Program-made: the position numbers and the translations under genes | Notes under the pieces: model-generated | Told to the model about the DNA's origin: nothing | The model's database searches: none | The model's input: only the letters and a program-made list of their open reading frames with translations | Assembly: GCA_946800325.1 (NCBI GenBank) | Contig: OX326959.1 | Location: 51,466,784-51,530,783, forward strand | Direction: 5' to 3' | DNA from: Luzula sylvatica | Lineage: Eukaryota > Streptophyta > Magnoliopsida > Poales > Juncaceae | Length of the DNA: 64,000 nt | In this document: positions 14,101 to 25,981 of the stretch, one piece after another | Layout: every line of letters begins with the position of its first letter | Numbering within the stretch: the stretch's first letter is position 1

Positions 14101-15625
14101 CTAACACACACAAATTTTAAAATTTAAAAAAAAAATTCTTGAAAATGCAAAAAGTTTAGTCTAACACCTTATAAAAAACACAATTTTTATATTTTCGTCA
14201 AAATGTATTAATTGAAGTGTAGCACGAGCAAAATACTCAATTTTTATGTTGTCTTGAAAATACTCCGTAATACAAGACGAACACACACCAATTTTAATTT
14301 TTTTAAAAATTTCTCAAATATGAAAAAATTGAAGTCTAACTCCTTCAACAAAAATCGAAATACTTTCTTAGAAATGTTAAAATTAAAGTGTGACATGATT
14401 AACATATTTGCTGAGTTTTTATGTTTTTTTTTAAAATACTCCGTAGAAGAATAACATACAGAAATTTCATTTTTTTCAAAAAAATTCTTGAAATTGGAAA
14501 AAGTGAAGTCTAACACCTTCAACAAAACTCAATTATCATATTTTCTTCAAAATGTCGAAATTGAAACGTAACACAAGCAATATACTCTATTTTTATGTTG
14601 TCTTTAAAATAATCCGTAATAGAAGACTAACACGCACCAATTTCAATTGTTTCAAAATATGTCTTGAAAATACAAATAGTGAAGTCTAACACCTACAACA
14701 AAAGTCAATTATCATATTTTCTTTGAAATATTAAATGAAAGTGTAACACGATAAACATACTCAATTTTTATGTTGTCTTGAAAATACTCCGTAATAGAAG
14801 ACAAACATACACAAACATCAAAAGTTTCAGAAAAATTCTTGAAAATGCAAAAAGTGAAGTCTAACTCCTTCAAAAATAGTCAATTATCATATTTTCTTAA
14901 AAAATTTAGAATTGTAGTGTAACACGAGCTAAATACTCAATTTTTTATATTTTCGTGAAAATACTCCGTAATAGAAGACTAGCACACACAAATTTTAAAA
15001 AATTCGAAAAATTTCTTGAAAATGCAAAAAGTGAAGTCTAACACCTTAAAAAAAAGTGAATTATTATTTTTTCTTTAAAATGTCTTAGTTGAAGTGCAAC
15101 ACGAGCAAAATACTCAATTTTTATGTTGTCTTGAAAATACTCCGTAATAGAATACTAACACACACCAATATCAATTTTTTCAAAAATTTCTTGAAAATGC
15201 AAAAATTGAAGTCTTAACATCTTCAAAAAAAGTCAATTATCATATTTTTGTAAAAATGTTAAAATTGGAGTGTAGCATGGATAAAATACTCAATTTTTAT
15301 GTTGTCTTGAAAATACTTCGTAATAGAAGACTAACACACAAATTTCAAAATCTTCAGAAAAATTCTTGAAAATGCAAAAAGTAAAGTCTAACACCTTCAA
15401 AAAAAGTCAATTATCATATTTTCTTAAAAAATTTCGAATTGTAGTGTTGCACGAGCAAAATAGTCAATTGTTTATGTTTTCGTGAAAATACTCCGTAATA
15501 GAAGACTAACACACACAAATTTCAAAAATGTCAAAATAATTCTTGGAAATGCAAAAAGTGAAGTCTAACACCTTAAAAAAAGTGAATTATTATTTTTTCT
15601 TCAAAATTTCTTAATTGAAGTGTAC
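11200..15625. repeat. Divergent edge of the satellite array
   Basis: Monomers here accumulate indels and private variants, such as shortened units near 13,300 and 12,360 and the gatcaacatatttactgag variant near 12,320 and 13,350. An older block duplication with an offset of about 2,080-2,090 bp links the areas around 11,765 and 13,853, and around 12,133 and 14,212. Loss of homogeneity toward the array border fits the usual picture of satellites evolving fastest at the core. The array stops abruptly at about 15,625 in the middle of a monomer. Confidence 0.7.
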
Positions 15626-15916
15626 CAAAATCACAACATTGAAATGTACTCCAGTCGATTGATAGACTTTATGAGTTAACCTAGTTTGCGATTGTGTATT
15701 TGTATTTTTTATCAATCAATCTTGAAGTTTAGTTTGTGCTAACTTATAATCCAAGTTCATACCCAAGATGTCGTATCAGTATTGAACAAACTTATAATTC
15801 AACATTGAAATAAACTTAAAATGTACTGTCATACATGAATTCAACCGGGATTAACCCAAAACCAAAACATTACATAGTTTCCCCCTTAAATTGATACCCG
15901 AGTCGTCAATCCAAAC
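15626..15916. other. Satellite/transposon transition, no gene seen
   Basis: Unique sequence following the broken last satellite monomer. It is probably the left flank of the Mutator-like element that follows. I found no terminal inverted repeat or target duplication, so the exact element end is not defined. Confidence 0.4.
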
Positions 15917-18900
15917 TCAAACAGGGAACGCATCAAGATAAAACGTTGCGGCCGTCAAGTTGTAAAAACCCTTCCTCTGTCGCCCATTGCTTCTTCCTTT
16001 GAAAACCCCATTGGCCTCCTGTTTATAAGGCAATATATAACCTTCAAGCAATAAATACCACTGTCCACGTCGTATCCTTGTCTCGGTCCATGCAACTTGA
16101 CAATTTCCCACTCTAGTATGTTCGTCCTCTTCAATCTTGTACTGAGAAATGGTTAAATGGTTTCCACAGGCATGTCAATTGATCGACCATTTGGAAGTAC
16201 TTGTCTTCGTACGTTGTCGAGCTATACCATTTGACTTTGAAGTCGAAGAAATCGAATAATGCTAAGAAGAAGTGCCATTCCGATTTCAACGGGATGAATA
16301 AGTATCTCCTTGCAACTAAGTTTTGTGGCTTGAGTCCATCGAATGACGGGTCCTCCAATTGTTGGTCTGTTAGATGTGGTATGGCGTGCTGAAATTTGAT
16401 AAATTTTTACTAAGTACATTATCCTGACAAAGTTCCATCTTGCAGCCTCCAATTATAACAATTCCGATTATAACAATTCAGTTGTAAAAAGGAAGAAGTA
16501 GTATTTACCGCGTGCATTATCCTGACAAAGTTCCATCTTGCAGCCTCCAATTGCACAAAGCAATGCATTATGTACATCTGTGTCAAACATCTTAGAATAA
16601 AAATATTCCAATTTGACGTACTTACAAATGAAGGACAATTAATACAACTGAACTTACAGATATTGATATTGCTCGAATGTAAATTAGGTCGAGAGCATCC
16701 CCGTGAGTTACTGAAAATCATCCATGGTTAAATTCATATTGTTCATGCTTCTTTATCAATCCCTTGAACCATGCATATATATCCCTCTGCATATAGGACG
16801 GTATCAAATTCCTGCTAGCGTAGTTCACGTCGCACCCCCTCTGGTTGAAAGGAGCAGTTTCGACCAGAGGATAATCAAGATCGGCATGGAGCAACTCGTC
16901 TTGACCAAAAGGGCTAGCGCAGTATTGACGGGATACAACCACCGTTAACGGAGATTGAATGTCCGGTATGGCGTAGCATGACGAGCCAGAAGTCTTACAT
17001 TGTTGTGATTTATTGGATGATTTTCCTGTTTAGAATAAATGGCATTTAGTATTCTATTTCTTGTATCAATATATGAAATTTATTTCAATTATGAATTTGG
17101 AGTTAAATGGAAATTACTTGGATTATTCCTCATCTGGCGCAACTGCGTCAGCTTCTGAATATGCTCAGGTATATTGGTCTGCATTTGCCTTACTGTTGGG
17201 TTGCTGCCGATTGGACCATGATAGGTTTTCTTTTCAATAGGTAGTTGTTCCTCCGTGCTAGGCCAGAAATTGACTGGTTTGAAAGTATTTGTTAGCGAGC
17301 AATTTTAAATAATAAACAGCGAATATAATTATTGAACATTATGAAAGAAGTCCTTAATCATCCTAATTGGAGAAGCGGTTGGGCCGCGTGGTCCTGGCAT
17401 ATCGTAGTTCGGTGTTTTCCATGGATTCAATAGATCGTTGGTTCCTGGAGTTGCCGTTCTGATATGAATAGAAGGAACAGAAGATGAAGAAGAAGACAAC
17501 CTCGATGTCGGAGCCTTGACAGATACACTTGCTGGTGAGAAACCCGTATCTTTGTTTAGGTTCCTTATGACGTTCTTGAATGCTTGGTTGTAGTTTGGCT
17601 ATTTCCCAGAAAGATCGGTCGATTTGTTGATTTGTTCTGGCTCAGACGCCGTCACAATATTTACCAGAATTTCCTTTATTTTACTTGTTTCGATAGGCGT
17701 TGTTGTTTCTGCAATGGAATGTTGGAAATGATGTCTAGTGTCAATTGAAACTTGAGTACTTATCTGATTGACCTGCAAGAGTCCAAAAATATATACCTTT
17801 GTTGAGAAGGTGTGTTGGTTTCGGCGCTGACTGGGTGGTTGTTCTATCTCCTTCTTTGGTTGGTTCATTTTGTTGGGTAGTCGCCAGCTCCTCAATTGAT
17901 CTCTCATTTTTTTTTCGCAGAACTTCACGCTGGCATCTTCACCGATATCCATTTTCTCTATCGGTTCAGGTTGAGTGCATATTGGTGAATCCTCATCCTG
18001 GAGATGCTCTTCAATCGGGGGGCTGAAGTGTTCATCCTCTCGTAACCGTGTGTCCTGGTTGAGTTGAGTTGCTTCTTGAATTTCTTCAGAAGGTTGGCCC
18101 TGATTGTTGAGCAATGAACGAAAATATTTGCCTCTTCTTGTACTCCCGCGCGGGAAGCACTCGTATCTCCGTTCCTCCCACCTCGGCGGGCTGACGTAAG
18201 CATCGACATCAATCACCACATCCTCTGGTTCTTCATAATTAGCTGGTTGTTAACAAAGCAGTTTAATTGACAGTGAGTATGGATTGACTAATACCTTTCT
18301 GATTTATGTGGACATTTGTTGTTTCAGTTTCAGTGGTCAATTCTTTCTGCGGCACCTGTGGCGACTCTCGACATTGTGAAGACTCCCCCGTCTTTAGTAA
18401 TGGAGATCTGAAATTCTTGCCTCGTCTCGTACTATCTCGCTGCAATTGGTCGTATGACGCGTCCTCTAGCATAGGAGTAGTCATCTGCTTTGGCGTTGCG
18501 TAATCATCGTCTTCGATAGTTATTTTCCTTTTGGAGGGTGTGCCTGATGAAAATAGTTAAACACCATCGGATAACAATGCATCTATACTAATGTAGCAAT
18601 ACCTTGTTTTGTTTCCGGTTTTTTTTGACGATTTGTTGCAACACATCTAATTCTTTGCCGCTGCAATTGAGATTGGCTTATGCATCAATACACATTTCAA
18701 TTCCATTATTACCTTAATTGAGAAAAATTGAAAATTCTTAACCTCTCGCTGGTTGTCTACGCAGGGGTTGAACTGCATCTGGAGTGGGAGAATTGATTGC
18801 ACGCCTGGACGTTCCAACTCTCTTTGATGTTGGTTTCTTCTGTTTTGTAGTTGGCACCGTCCTTGACGAGGCAATCAAACCGAAAGCCCTTTGGTATCCG

Positions 18901-20054
18901 GACCAAGCCTCATATGTTTCTTCTTCGAAGACCCACATCTCGTGCAGGTGCGGTGTCAATGGACCTTCGTCAATTTCGTTGTCCTCCAGGGATGCAAGGT
19001 GTTCGATGAAGGTGTTCTTGTCGACATACGATTCGTACTTCCAGTTTAATACTCGAGGAGAACGGGTAGTACAGTGCGCCACATCAAATGGAGAAGTCTT
19101 TTCGTAGAACCACACCTGAAAATGAATTGACAGTCAATTAATTTGGATTTAATGTGTGAATTGAATTGGTTATTAAATTGAATAATTGCAGCGTTAATTC
19201 ACGAACAAAACGACCGTTCTCCTATTTCAATTGAATTGTTGCAGTATTAAAATGGATTACTGCGGGGATAAATGTTATGAATCGACTGACAGCTAATTAA
19301 TTCACAGTATACTAGTTCAATTGAATTGCAATCATGAACATAATGTAATTACCAACAGTACAAAGAGGCATCCCACAAAAGTTGGTTTAGAATCGATATC
19401 GTTGAAAGCTTTGAAACCGATATCTGGCAATTGGCGATTCAGAAAATCAAAAACAGCTACCCCCCAGGAATAGTCTCACAATCTGGAAGAGTCCTTGACG
19501 TAATCCCACAAATGCAAGGGGCAATTGGCATTGCTCGATGAGAACAGTGTCGTGGAGAACATATACATGGTCAGAATTGATATCCATTATTCAGGTGTGG
19601 CTTCTTCCAATCTTGCAGTGAATAATTCTTTGAGGGCGGTCTCTAATTCCTTTAAACCAATTGATGACATCCCTTGGAAGAAACGTTCTGCCATTGGATG
19701 TCTTTCTGCCGTGGCATGTCTTGCTTTGATTGAGACATTAATGTATTGACCATATGCCCTCAATCCTAAAATCAAACTAATGTCGTGTCAATTTGGTCTT
19801 AGAATTTTAGAACCTACTGCGAACCCGTTGAGTGTAGTGTTCCAGAACTTCATCAAATCCGTAAGAAACGTACGTTGTAGATCAATTTCTGGCAATCCGA
19901 GAAGTTGCTTGTATGGCCATTCCAGCAGGAGTGAGGCATGCTGTGATGGTAGAATCGGTTCGAGATTCGTTCTCTAGTAGCGTAAAAATGGGTTGGATAG
20001 CACCTGGTTGTTACTGAACACCCCCCCTCTGACAGTTGGCGGTCTTCTTGGCAT
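15917..20054 (-). pseudogene. Decayed DUF1985/Ulp1 (C48 peptidase)-like MULE passenger gene
   Basis: Reading from an ATG at 20054, one frame contains the hallmarks of plant DUF1985-type transposon proteins: ISLILGLRAYG near 19,770, YSWGVAVFDFLNRQL near 19,450 and GCLFVL near 19,370. Across an apparent intron this continues as VWFYEKTSPFDVAH and PRVLNW at 19115-18738. Three in-frame stops lie in the first part, and at least one (TGA after RPN) fits decay of a CGA codon. Further down, 17599-18219 is a low-complexity linker. At 16131-16358, RYLFIPL and HFFLALFD align with the His-bearing strand of Ulp1-like C48 peptidases, but the usual YDS is YSS, so the catalytic Asp is missing. I do not see a convincing catalytic Cys. 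In the family such proteins would cleave SUMO-like substrates; this copy is unlikely to do so. Confidence 0.55.
16417..16552. repeat. Direct duplication of a ~41-bp exon-like segment
   Basis: The segment containing attatcctgacaaagttcc occurs at about 16417-16462 and again at about 16507-16552. On the minus strand it encodes LEAARWNFVRIM within the Ulp1-like pseudogene. It looks like a small internal tandem duplication with a 95-bp offset. Confidence 0.75.
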
Positions 20055-20931
20055 CTTCTTCTTCGATAAAGTAGGGTTTAGGTTTTGATTCAAAGGTTTC
20101 GCTTTGCAAAGAAAGTTTTTCTCGAGTGAATAGTTGGGTTAATGGTGTTAATGGTGAGTTGATGTGAGAGGGTACAAACGTTGCGAAGGAGGAGGGTTTA
20201 GGGGGGTGTCAGAAAGTGAATAGTTGTGTTGGGAAGTTGTGAAGTGCGATTGTATGTGGTTATTTCTTTTGTAGCATGCACTTGTGATATTGTATGTGGC
20301 GATATGTGTAATAGGTTTGATTTTTGCAACATTTGATTTTATATTGGGTTGCCGAATTGTTGGGCCATGGAAGTGTGGAGCTTGCAATTGCTGTCAATTA
20401 TTGTACATATGGATAGCCCATTATATGGCTGATAGTATATCTTAATTGACACAGCAAGATTGACGCTGTGGTTGCCATGTTGTGTTCAAAAATGTGGAAT
20501 TAATTGTCAATTTTCTTGTTCTTCAGATTTAATTGCCCAATATTTGAATGGAACTTTCCTAATTGAATGGGCTTATGTCGTGTTTAAATAATCCTTTATC
20601 ATCATAAAATGTTTGCGCAAAAACTTTACAGCCCCAAATTGAAACCAGTCTGTTACAAAAAGACATAACTTTCAAAATATGATGTCGCAACCAATTACAA
20701 CCGCGTTCCCATCTGGTTCATCTTCATGAGCAAACTCGTGTGTGACAATGAGGACAAATCATCAGATGAATTGATTTGCGCGCAATTAGACGTTGGGGCA
20801 TGTTCAGTCAATTGGACCATGCACATATTAGGGGATTATTAATATTCAATTTGTTGACGCCTGTTAAGTCGATCAACAAGTTAAATTTAAAAAGAACGAG
20901 TGAATTGATGCGAATTTTTAATTGAACTTAC
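20055..20931. other. Spacer between the two MULE genes
   Basis: About 880 bp separating the Ulp1-like gene start from the end of the transposase main exon. It probably contains the 3' end of the transposase transcript. A candidate acceptor near 20,862 (TTAACAG) could splice to the donor at 20931 and add only a few residues before a stop. No other coding sequence was recognised. Confidence 0.4.
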
Positions 20932-23412
20932 TTGTTGATTGTTTGCTACATCGTATTCAAAATCAAGGTTAGAATTATGTGGTCCATTAACTCGGCGTCT
21001 ACGATTAGGTTGTTCCCAGTGGCTCTGAAGACATTTGTTGGATGGTCGGCCTGACCTGGCAACATTGACTGGTTCTAGGTAGTTATCTTCGGCGATTTCT
21101 ATTGGGTTGTCCATCTCCGGTTCACCAACAGGTTCAGCATTCCGAGCATGCATTACTTTCCGTGCTTCTGCATGAAGGGCATTGAGGCACCCAATCATGT
21201 AATCATGCATTTCTGGCCTTGGTGAGTACAAGTGTACTAGGTCAATTAGGATTGCATGTGACTTCTTGTATAAATGGTCATAACTGTCCAGATTGCGTAC
21301 AGTTATAGGAGTTAACTGACCCTCGTTAGTGTTTGAACGAATTAAATCCTTCCTCCATCGATCTAGCACTAGCCCGCCCGGTAATTTGTGTATCCCAATG
21401 TGTCGGTACGCGCAGAGAGAATGCCGACAAACAATCCCACGGAACTGAAGCAATTGGCACAGGCAAGTGTACATGTTCATAGCTTTAAAAATTAGAACTG
21501 ATACGGGTGCGCGATTGGATTCTGAAATGACGAATTCGGAATGGTGTTCGTCATAATAGACTATTTGTGAATGTAGGTTAAGAAGTTGTTGGACTTCTCG
21601 CTGGAACGTGTAGAAGGACATTGCATTGTAGGCAGAAGCGAACTGTTTTTCGAAGAAGTGGTTGGATATTAGTTTTGGTTGGTTCTTGAAATCGTCAAAA
21701 TCAGATTTCGTCTCTGCATGCCAGCGAGATCGGATTGCTGTTTCGTAACCTTCTACAAAGCATGTCAATGTTGTGGAAGAATTGATGAAACCGTCGAAAA
21801 AAGAGTTGATGCTCTCAGAATGTCGGGTGGTACTCATGCCCGCCCAAAAAAAAACCTGTAAGTACACTGGTACCCACATTGCTTTGATGTTGTACATGTA
21901 CTGGAAGTAGTCTAGTTTCGTTTGTTTTTGAGGAATTTCAGCGATGATATGTAGCCAGTCTGCATCGAATTCGTCGGTGGAAGTGGAATCATGTGCCAGC
22001 TTTCGAACACGTTTGAGACGATCGGTGCCAACTTCACCTTGGCCACATTTGGAGGCCCACTTCTTTCCTATGTGCCATAGGCATAGACGGTGTCGAGACT
22101 GAGGCAAGACCTGTTTGACGACTTTTCCAATTGTCTGGCATTGATCGGTAATGATGCCTTTAGGCGGCACGCCTCCCATTGCCTCGAGCCAGGTCTGTAG
22201 AACCCACACATATGTCTGAGTTGTCTCGTCTGGTAAGAGAGCACATTCAAGAATAATAGATTGGTCGTGGTTGTTAATGCCAACAAATGGAGAGAACGGC
22301 ATTTCGTACCTGTGTTTGGAAAGTTTGTGGTTTATTACAATGCAATTGGCTTTCAATTTGATGAATGAATTGACTTACTTGTTAGTGAGGTAAGTCGTGC
22401 CGAACTGAGTTCTGTAGAAATATGATTGGGACTGTGATTGACGGAGATGGAAGTGATGCATGAGTGTATTGGCGTCACCCTTGACGAGGTGGAGAGCACG
22501 TTGAGCTTGTACGAGGTTGCGACAATCCCTTTCATTGAAAGAACAGTTCTCAACCCCGCCAGCCATAGCGAAAACAGATTTCAAAGACTGATCATGCGGG
22601 ACGCCAGCCCTATCGTTGATCTGGAGATGCGACTTGACAAACTCTGGCAATTTGCGGTGGCATTTGAAAAAACCAACACTCTTCGGGACGAACAAATGGT
22701 TGTGTTGGATTTCGTTGTCCGTTATTTCCCAGCAATCGTTAAGCATGTTGTCGGTAATAACAAATCGTGCGTTGCAGTCCGTTGCGTGTTCACCATGTTT
22801 CCTTTGCTCAAAACCGGTAGGTGGTCGGCATTTTGTTGTGTTGTTGCTCCCTGGCTTTCGGCCACGGCTGCATGTGAATGTGGCCTTGTAAGGTTGTCCT
22901 TCAAACATGTACACTATCTTGCGACGGGTTGCGAACCCCAAGCGGAGAGCATACAAATTGTAAAATGCAAATGCCTCGTCCCTTGATTCAAATTGCATCC
23001 CCATTCCTGATTCAATTATTGGATCTTTGTCGCATAGCCTCCCTGGAAGGATAGTTTTAAGTGGCACTTCATGCCTAATTGGGGGGTCGTGGAGTTCATG
23101 AAGGGATGGAATGTTGATTGTATGTCCTGGTCCCTGTAACCTGCAGCCTTGTTTAGGTGACTGTCGGGGAGCAATTCAGGTTCTTTGGGGCCCACAGCGC
23201 CAATTGCATCATCGTGGTAATCGGGTATGAGGTCATCGTAATCGGGTCTGGAGCCAGCGTCAATTGCTGAATTGGGAGAATTTTGGGCACCGAGTTCATC
23301 TTGTTGCATTGTCGGATCATCGTCGTCAGTTGCGTAACCTTTGTGATAGTCATCTTGTTGTCGGTCATCGTCGTCAGCATCATCGTCAACTGCGTCTTGA
23401 AATAAATCGTCT
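20932..23412 (-). pseudogene. FAR1/FHY3-type MULE transposase, defective
   Basis: An N-terminal acidic segment (about 23412-23073) leads into a FAR1 DNA-binding domain in 22379-23067 (GMGMQFESRDEAFAFYN, CNARF, HNHL), then a MULE transposase domain and a SWIM zinc finger (CLC then VCRH, near 21,430) in 20932-22309. The exons join through a clean 69-bp intron (22310-22378, GTAAGT to ACAG) that restores TNK-YEMPF. A second donor lies at 20931. Defects are visible. The first catalytic position reads FGTTY where FAR1-type transposases have FDTTY. About 30 residues that usually precede it are absent after SYFYRTQ. The reading frame shifts near 23,060 between the acidic segment and the FAR1 domain. 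Such proteins bind and cut element ends, and host FHY3/FAR1 factors descend from them. This copy is unlikely to be catalytically active. Confidence 0.8.
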
Positions 23413-23524
23413 TCTCTGGTATGATGTCAACGCAAGAAGTTGGTTGTGCTCGAAAGAACAACAATGTGACTTATTAAATCCAGTGTACCTGGTGAGTTCT
23501 CCGAATTGAGTTAAAGAATTCAGT

Positions 23525-23887
23525 GCAATTGACAGAAAAGAACTGAATTTTTTGATATTGGGTTGTTAAATTGAATTAAAGAATTTAGATTGAATAAGTT
23601 GGTGTACTGAATTTTGATATTGGGTTTGGATATTACAATGGTTTATGAATTGGTTATGAAATTACAAGGTTTCTTGGTATTGAATATAATTATTGTAATT
23701 TAACAATCTGTTAAAAGGATTAAATTAATAGAACAAAATAGTGGATAGTGATTGAGGTGTTAATTGAACTTTACGATTGTGCAACAATGAGAAGATCAAT
23801 TGGCAGAAAATAAATGATTTTTTTGATATTGTGATGTCAAATTGAATTAAAGAATTTAGATTGAACAAGTTGGTGTACTGAATTGAA
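23525..23887. repeat. Direct ~88-bp repeats upstream of MULE transposase
   Basis: About 23525-23615 and 23797-23887 share a long stretch including gaattaaagaatttagattg and agttggtgtactgaatt, 272 bp apart. They lie just upstream of the transposase and may be subterminal repeats of the element. Confidence 0.7.
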
Positions 23888-24126
23888 TAAAAATATTTTG
23901 AACAAGTTGGTGTAATGAAATTTTTGATATTGTGTTCTTAAATGAACAAGTTGGCGAGATGTGCAACAATGAGAAGAGAAACAATGCCAGGAGAAGAGAA
24001 ACAATCAGAACGATGGCGGGACAAGAGAAATTACCTGACATGGCGGGAGAAGAGAAACAATGGCCAAAGAAAAAGTGTAACAATGGGGATTGAGAAAATG
24101 TGAAAGGAGTGAGCGAATACAGTGAT

Positions 24127-24149
24127 AATTCGAATTCGAATTCGAATTC
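24127..24149. repeat. (GAATTC)n microsatellite
   Basis: Direct tandem run of the hexamer aattcg, seen in the sequence. Confidence 0.9.
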
Positions 24150-24539
24150 TTGGGACGGAGGAAGAATAGACGTGTGTGTCCGAGTAGGTACTCGAGTGGG
24201 AGAGGTAGGACGGAGGCAGAATAGACGTGTACAGTGAGCAGTCTGAACGATGAGGGGACGTGTGGAGGTACGTTGGAACAGTGTTAGGTTGGAACATTGG
24301 TCAATTAAGCATGGAGCACCATCTGGATTGACACGTCGCGTAGTCAATCCGATGCCATCGTCGATGAAAAAGTGGGATTCGGGGACAAAGTATATTTTCC
24401 CATATGTATATATAATATTTTTGATGGATCATGCAAAACATGTTTATGACAAATCACAAAATGTGAACTATGTGTCTATACACATAACTAATTTTGACTG
24501 ATTTTTTTTAGAAAGAGAATAATGGATAAAGCTCTAGCC

Positions 24540-24565
24540 ACTCCCTCCCTCCCTCCCTCCCTCCC
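24540..24565. repeat. (CCCT)n microsatellite
   Basis: Six uninterrupted tetranucleotide units, seen directly. Confidence 0.95.
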
Positions 24566-24717
24566 ATATCCCCTTCCAAAGACAATGACATGTGAGTCCC
24601 ATATAAATTAATTTTTGCAAAAGTAGGTGTGGGGTCTACATGCCAATGAACCTAGGAAGTGGATTTGAGAGTGAATTTGGGAGTGACTGTAGCATCGCCC
24701 GAGAATAATTTCTAAAA

Positions 24718-25018
24718 GAGGCCATTTACTGTACCCCCCAAACCCATCACCACATCCTTGATATCCTATCCATCTCCCAAAAATTACCCACTCGATTAAC
24801 AATGCTTCGAATTAACAGTTAATTGAATTAATGAATTATTAGGTACTAATATGAGGTGTTAATTTACTCACAATTAACTGTTAATTGAATGTATTAATTA
24901 ATTTGGAGAGAGAGTGAGATGCAAATTGGAGTTGGGGATTAACACCCAACCCAAAAAAAAAAAAAGGTATTGGGATCGTGGGTGTGTGATGGGTTTTGGG
25001 GGCAAGGTATAATTTCCC
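24718..25018. mobile_element. MITE family A, copy 1 (301 bp, 9-bp TSD)
   Basis: A foldback element flanked by perfect 9-bp direct repeats TTTCTAAAA (24709-24717 and 25019-25027). The left end gaggccatttactgtacccc pairs, imperfectly, with the right end, whose reverse complement begins gggaaattataccttgcccc. Both arms then carry aacccatcac. Copies 2 and 3 of the same family lie at 42879-43142 and 43493-43759. A 9-bp duplication and G...C ends fit a Mutator-derived MITE. Confidence 0.9.
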
Positions 25019-25027
25019 TTTCTAAAA

Positions 25028-25878
25028 TTACACTGTCACAACACTGTGATTCATTAGGAAACAAATACGTGTAGGAAGTATGGATACTCCATGTGGACAA
25101 ACAATAAATCTGTCAAGTCCTATTAACTACTAACTATACTAGTAGTGAGTAAAGAGTAAAGACCCCTCAATGACCTTAATTAATTTTTGTACGGCAATTA
25201 ATCACACGTGTGGATGAGCTATTGGAAACAGTGCTTGACCTTAATTATTTTTCTCGCCAATTCATGATGAATGATTAACGTACTAATTATTTTTATCAAA
25301 TAACAATTAATTCAAAATTATTAATTTTTGAATATTCTATCAATTATTAACTGAGGGAAAGACTCTGGTTATATATTTATTTATTATAAATTATTTGTTA
25401 ATTAAAATATTAATTGAGAAATTTGACATGGTCACTGTCACGATTGAGTGGGAAAATGAGAAAATATCAGAACATTGGTAACTTCTTTGCATGTGAAGAA
25501 ACTTGTGAGTAGTTGAGGGTCTTAAATTACAATCGTTTCTTTCAAATTCTTGTAATTATATCATGTAAATTGCATATCGATCCAACAAAGTCATATTAAT
25601 CACTACAAATTATATACTTGATTATATCAGGGAGAAGAGGGATCTTACGAAATATATTTTTTATATAAATTAGCATATTGAGTAATCATATTTGTCAGAA
25701 AAACACAAAGGAACAAAACAGGCTTCGACTTGGAAGAGATAAACAAGCATCAAATGAACTCCCAACTAGAATCATGACTTGTGTCCATTAATGCAGTTAG
25801 GTTTAATCAATTCGCCTGATAACAACATAGAACCTCCTACCTAAACAAAACTCATTAAATCCTCCATCTCTAAATGCC
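25028..25878. other. AT-rich intergenic region upstream of LTP gene
   Basis: No open frame or recognisable transposon. It includes the distal and proximal promoter of the lipid transfer protein gene. ACGTG cores (25,068 and 25,206) could be ABRE-like sites, which is inference. Confidence 0.4.
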
Positions 25879-25886
25879 TATATAAA
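25879..25886 (+). promoter_or_regulatory. TATA box of LTP gene
   Basis: TATATAAA about 96 bp upstream of the ATG at 25982. The intervening 5' leader is C/A-rich, as is usual for plant leaders. Confidence 0.75.
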
Positions 25887-25981
25887 CCCTCGTACCACAC
25901 TCCTCAAGTCCCACACAACACTCACCAGCAATCAAACAACTAAATCACACTCCACACTCCTCAACACTACCCCAAAAAGAT

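Larger units (their letters stand above)
1..15625. repeat. AT-rich satellite array, ~176-bp monomer
   Basis: Continuous head-to-tail tandem repeat filling the first 15.6 kb and probably extending beyond the left edge. Successive copies of the landmark gaagtgtaacacg start about 176 bp apart (for example 562, 738, 914, 1092, 1268). Each monomer carries a well-conserved core ctccgtaatagaagactaac and an A/T-rich remainder. Monomers alternate in three flavours after the landmark (gagcaaaata, ggataaaata, gagctaaata), giving a roughly 528-bp trimer. Every short open frame here (for example 561-746, 1091-1276, 4053-4238) is the same satellite stretch read repeatedly and is not a gene. The monomer length is close to one nucleosome repeat, typical of plant centromeric or heterochromatic satellites. 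A centromeric role is inference only. Confidence 0.97.
15917..23470 (-). mobile_element. Mutator-like element with FAR1-type transposase and Ulp1-like gene
   Basis: A roughly 7.5-kb minus-strand region in which a FAR1-type MULE transposase is followed downstream by a decayed gene resembling the DUF1985/Ulp1-protease proteins carried by many plant MULEs (Kaonashi-type). Both genes carry stops or frameshifts, so the copy looks dead. Subterminal direct repeats at 23525-23887 and GC-rich short repeats near 24,000-24,250 may be the element's upstream regulatory end. I could not identify terminal inverted repeats or the 9-11-bp target duplication expected of a MULE, so the borders are approximate. 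Confidence 0.65.
23888..24717. other. Right flank of MULE with simple repeats, no gene
   Basis: Contains purine-rich short repeats built on gagaagagaaacaatg (23,960-24,070), a duplicated ggacggagg-agaatagacgtgt motif (24,154-24,222), four joined gaattc units (24127-24149) and a CCCT microsatellite (24540-24565). A short inverted repeat, ggattgac/gtcaatcc, sits at about 24,323-24,348. No coding sequence was recognised. Confidence 0.5.

Noticed and set aside
561..14525. Many 60-96-residue open frames such as MKxxTSKILNFYVVLKILRN
   Set aside because: They repeat at the satellite period and its higher-order offsets, occur in both orientations, and vary only as the satellite varies. They are read-through of repeat DNA, not a gene family.
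1..15625. CRISPR-like regular repeat-spacer structure
   Set aside because: The whole monomer is repeated, there are no unique spacers, and the context is a plant nuclear genome.
23856..24347. 163-residue minus-strand frame upstream of the MULE
   Set aside because: Composed of short purine-rich DNA repeats read as Phe/Ser/Pro-rich peptide; no domain.
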